A stretch of 64,000 nucleotides of DNA from Drosophila miranda. Its lineage: Eukaryota > Arthropoda > Insecta > Diptera > Drosophilidae. The DNA is taken from assembly GCF_003369915.1 (NCBI RefSeq), contig NC_046674.1, positions 29,081,657-29,145,656 on the forward strand. Direction: 5' to 3'. The translations under genes and the position numbers were made by a program. How positions within the stretch are numbered: the first letter of the stretch is position 1; every line of letters begins with the position of its first letter. The notes beneath the pieces were generated by a model, which worked only from the letters and a program-made list of their open reading frames with translations, did not search any database and was not told the origin of the DNA. Positions 62,601-64,000 of this stretch are shown here, piece after piece.

Positions 62601-63199
62601 CGGAACAGACACAGTGGCTTGAGTGTGGGAAAATTACGGTTGTTTTCCCACAATGGTTATGAGGAGCCCTACAATGGCGACGGCGGCGGCGATCTGGTAC
62701 CTGAAAGAAAGCTATATTCTGTCAGACTGTAAGGAATTCGTATTTACCTGCGGGGGCGACGGGAAGCGGAGCAGCAACAGCAACGACGGATGCTCTCTCT
62801 TTTCATATTCTTATTCGAGTTTGGATTGGTTTTTCTGGCTTAGGTTCTATATTTGTTTCTATATTTGGATTTTTTGTGGGGTTTTGGTATCTTGGTTGGC
62901 TTTTGTCTTAATTTACCTTTTCGGGTATTCTCGAATGGTTTCTATACTACATGAAATTTTTTTTGGTTTATAAGACAAGACGCCTTTTTTGAGGTGTATG
63001 TGAGACTCTAGGCAGGGCAGACTTACCTTGCTGCAGACGGAGCTCCTCCTCGTTGTTGTACAGGAATAGATAGCGCTCCTCCTCGCACAGCTGCTCGGCG
63101 CGCTGCTCCTCGGCGCTAAGGTATTCCAGGCGGTTGCCGTAGCCCCCAGGTGGCGCTTCGTAAGGGGCCAGATCGCAGAGAGCGCCTCGCACGTCGTAT
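59638..63199 (-). CDS. su(w[a]): Suppressor of white-apricot (SWAP) splicing regulator, 3' six exons (5' end outside window)
   Basis: Exons on the minus strand: 63027-63199, 62192-62409, 61056-62121, 60762-60998, 60567-60695 and 59638-60503; they join in one frame and give 895 residues. The first visible exon carries most of the DRY_EERY domain (YDVRGALCDLAP to EERYLFLYNN); the preceding Asp-Arg would be in an upstream exon beyond 64000. Exon 3 begins the first SURP module (IIEKTARFIATQGAQMEILI, ending LQPYYRHLLAAIK) and also holds the second (IIDKTATYVIKNGRQFEETL, ending EFYPYYLYKV). The last exon has an acidic stretch, then an Arg/Ser-rich RS domain. SWAP is a nuclear RS protein that controls alternative splicing and, in D. 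melanogaster, represses splicing of its own 5' introns. Introns are 617, 70, 57, 66 and 63 bp. All junctions match GT-AG. Confidence 0.96.
62410..63026 (-). other. 617-bp intron of su(w[a])
   Basis: GTAAGT donor and CGCAG acceptor on the minus strand. It holds a GA run (62550-62566) and a T-rich plus-strand half at 62790-62970. It is the only long intron among those visible in this gene. Confidence 0.85.
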
Positions 63200-64000
63200 C
63201 TATATATATATATTGTGTATATATACATATAAATGAGTGCGTGTGTGTGGATGGGTGTGTGTTTTGTGCCAGAAGAGATCAAGCAGAAAGATATTGACAA
63301 AGAGAGAGAGAGAGAGAGAGAGAAAGATAGAGAGAGAAAGAGAGACATTATCAGTGAGATCCAGGACGAGAGGGACGCGGCGCGGCAGAAAATCGAAAAT
63401 TATGGGAAACAAATCGAGCGCGAACGAACCGCCCTTTTGGAGATCTTTCAGAATCGATCAAATTATTTGTTTCCCATCGATTCACGATTATATAAATAAT
63501 ATGTTTATATATATATATATATCTATATATAGTAGAGGTTAAGAAATCGGTTTATAGCTAGAGATCGTTCATACATACCGCTCCGGTGGCTAAAAAGTTA
63601 ATCGGTTTACATTTAAGATTGGTCAAAGAATTAAAGATTCAATAATGGTTTTGTTTTTCTTTTTTTTTTTATGGTAAGAGATACAGTTTGAGAAGCACTG
63701 AAAAGAGCTGTTATTACAATGGTGTGTATGTGTGTGTGTTTCTGTGTGGATGTTGGCGGGGGGAGTGTATGTGGGTGGGTGCTACAGTTCAGTACAGATA
63801 CAGTCCACAGTCCGAGTCCATTCAAAGCCATACTCTGTCAAAAGTGTAGGGTATGCAGTGGGTCGTCAGCTAGTCCATAGATACGCATAGGTCGCGTGTG
63901 CATGTGTATGTGTGTAAGTGTGTGGATGGATTGTATGGGATTGTGGGATGTATGTATTGATATTCGTACAATTAACGCTTAGACAACCCCCAATTATTAA
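63200..64000 (-). other. su(w[a]) intron continuing past the window edge
   Basis: The acceptor TATATAG ends at 63200. I find no exon that would supply the missing N-terminal part of the protein, so the sequence to the window end is read as intron. It contains TA runs (63200-63230, 63505-63535), a GA run (63299-63345) and GT-rich stretches (63722-63745, 63895-63925). Confidence 0.6.
63299..63345. repeat. (GA)n microsatellite in su(w[a]) intron
   Basis: GA run with AA and TA interruptions. Confidence 0.9.

Overview
The window is almost certainly nuclear DNA of a Drosophila, most likely of the obscura group. The evidence is: short GT-AG introns of 57-73 bp, dense microsatellites, a clear ortholog of the fly splicing regulator su(w[a]), relics of INE-1/DINE-1-like, I-like and LOA-like elements, and long gene-poor stretches. 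su(w[a]) is X-linked in D. melanogaster, so Muller element A is the likely location. The species and chromosome are inferences; no database was consulted.

Layout. Positions 1-20.2 kb are mostly non-coding and rich in simple repeats. They hold one candidate isolated exon (5369-5513), a decayed Tudor-like coding relic (about 9.9-10.4 kb) and, next to it, a 5'-truncated non-LTR retrotransposon (10.6-11.4 kb, minus). A two-exon GT92-family glycosyltransferase gene lies at 20231-21987 (plus), followed by a long purine-rich stretch that may be 3' UTR. An intronless mitochondrial succinyl-CoA ligase alpha subunit gene is at 30479-31507 (plus). An unrecognised serine-rich protein gene is at 35379-36353 (plus). 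A secreted 27-kDa-hemolymph-protein (DUF1397) family gene with a possible GPI tail is at 41927-42898 (minus). A transposon island follows at about 46.3-52.2 kb. It contains a broken I-like retrotransposon interrupted by an INE-1-like repeat, plus the 3' end of a LOA-like element. A small two-exon TIL-domain protease-inhibitor gene with TATA box and initiator is at 57822-58173 (minus). The 3' six exons of su(w[a]) fill 59638-63199 (minus); its 5' exons lie beyond the window edge.

The genes do not form a pathway. They act in separate compartments: Golgi or secretory glycosylation, the mitochondrial TCA cycle, secreted or hemolymph proteins, protease inhibition, and nuclear pre-mRNA splicing. 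The least explained items are the Tudor-like relic at 10 kb, a duplicated DPYDPGK-coding segment at 25.5-26.1 kb, the unknown 324-residue protein, and two stop-free introns of 3n length in su(w[a]).
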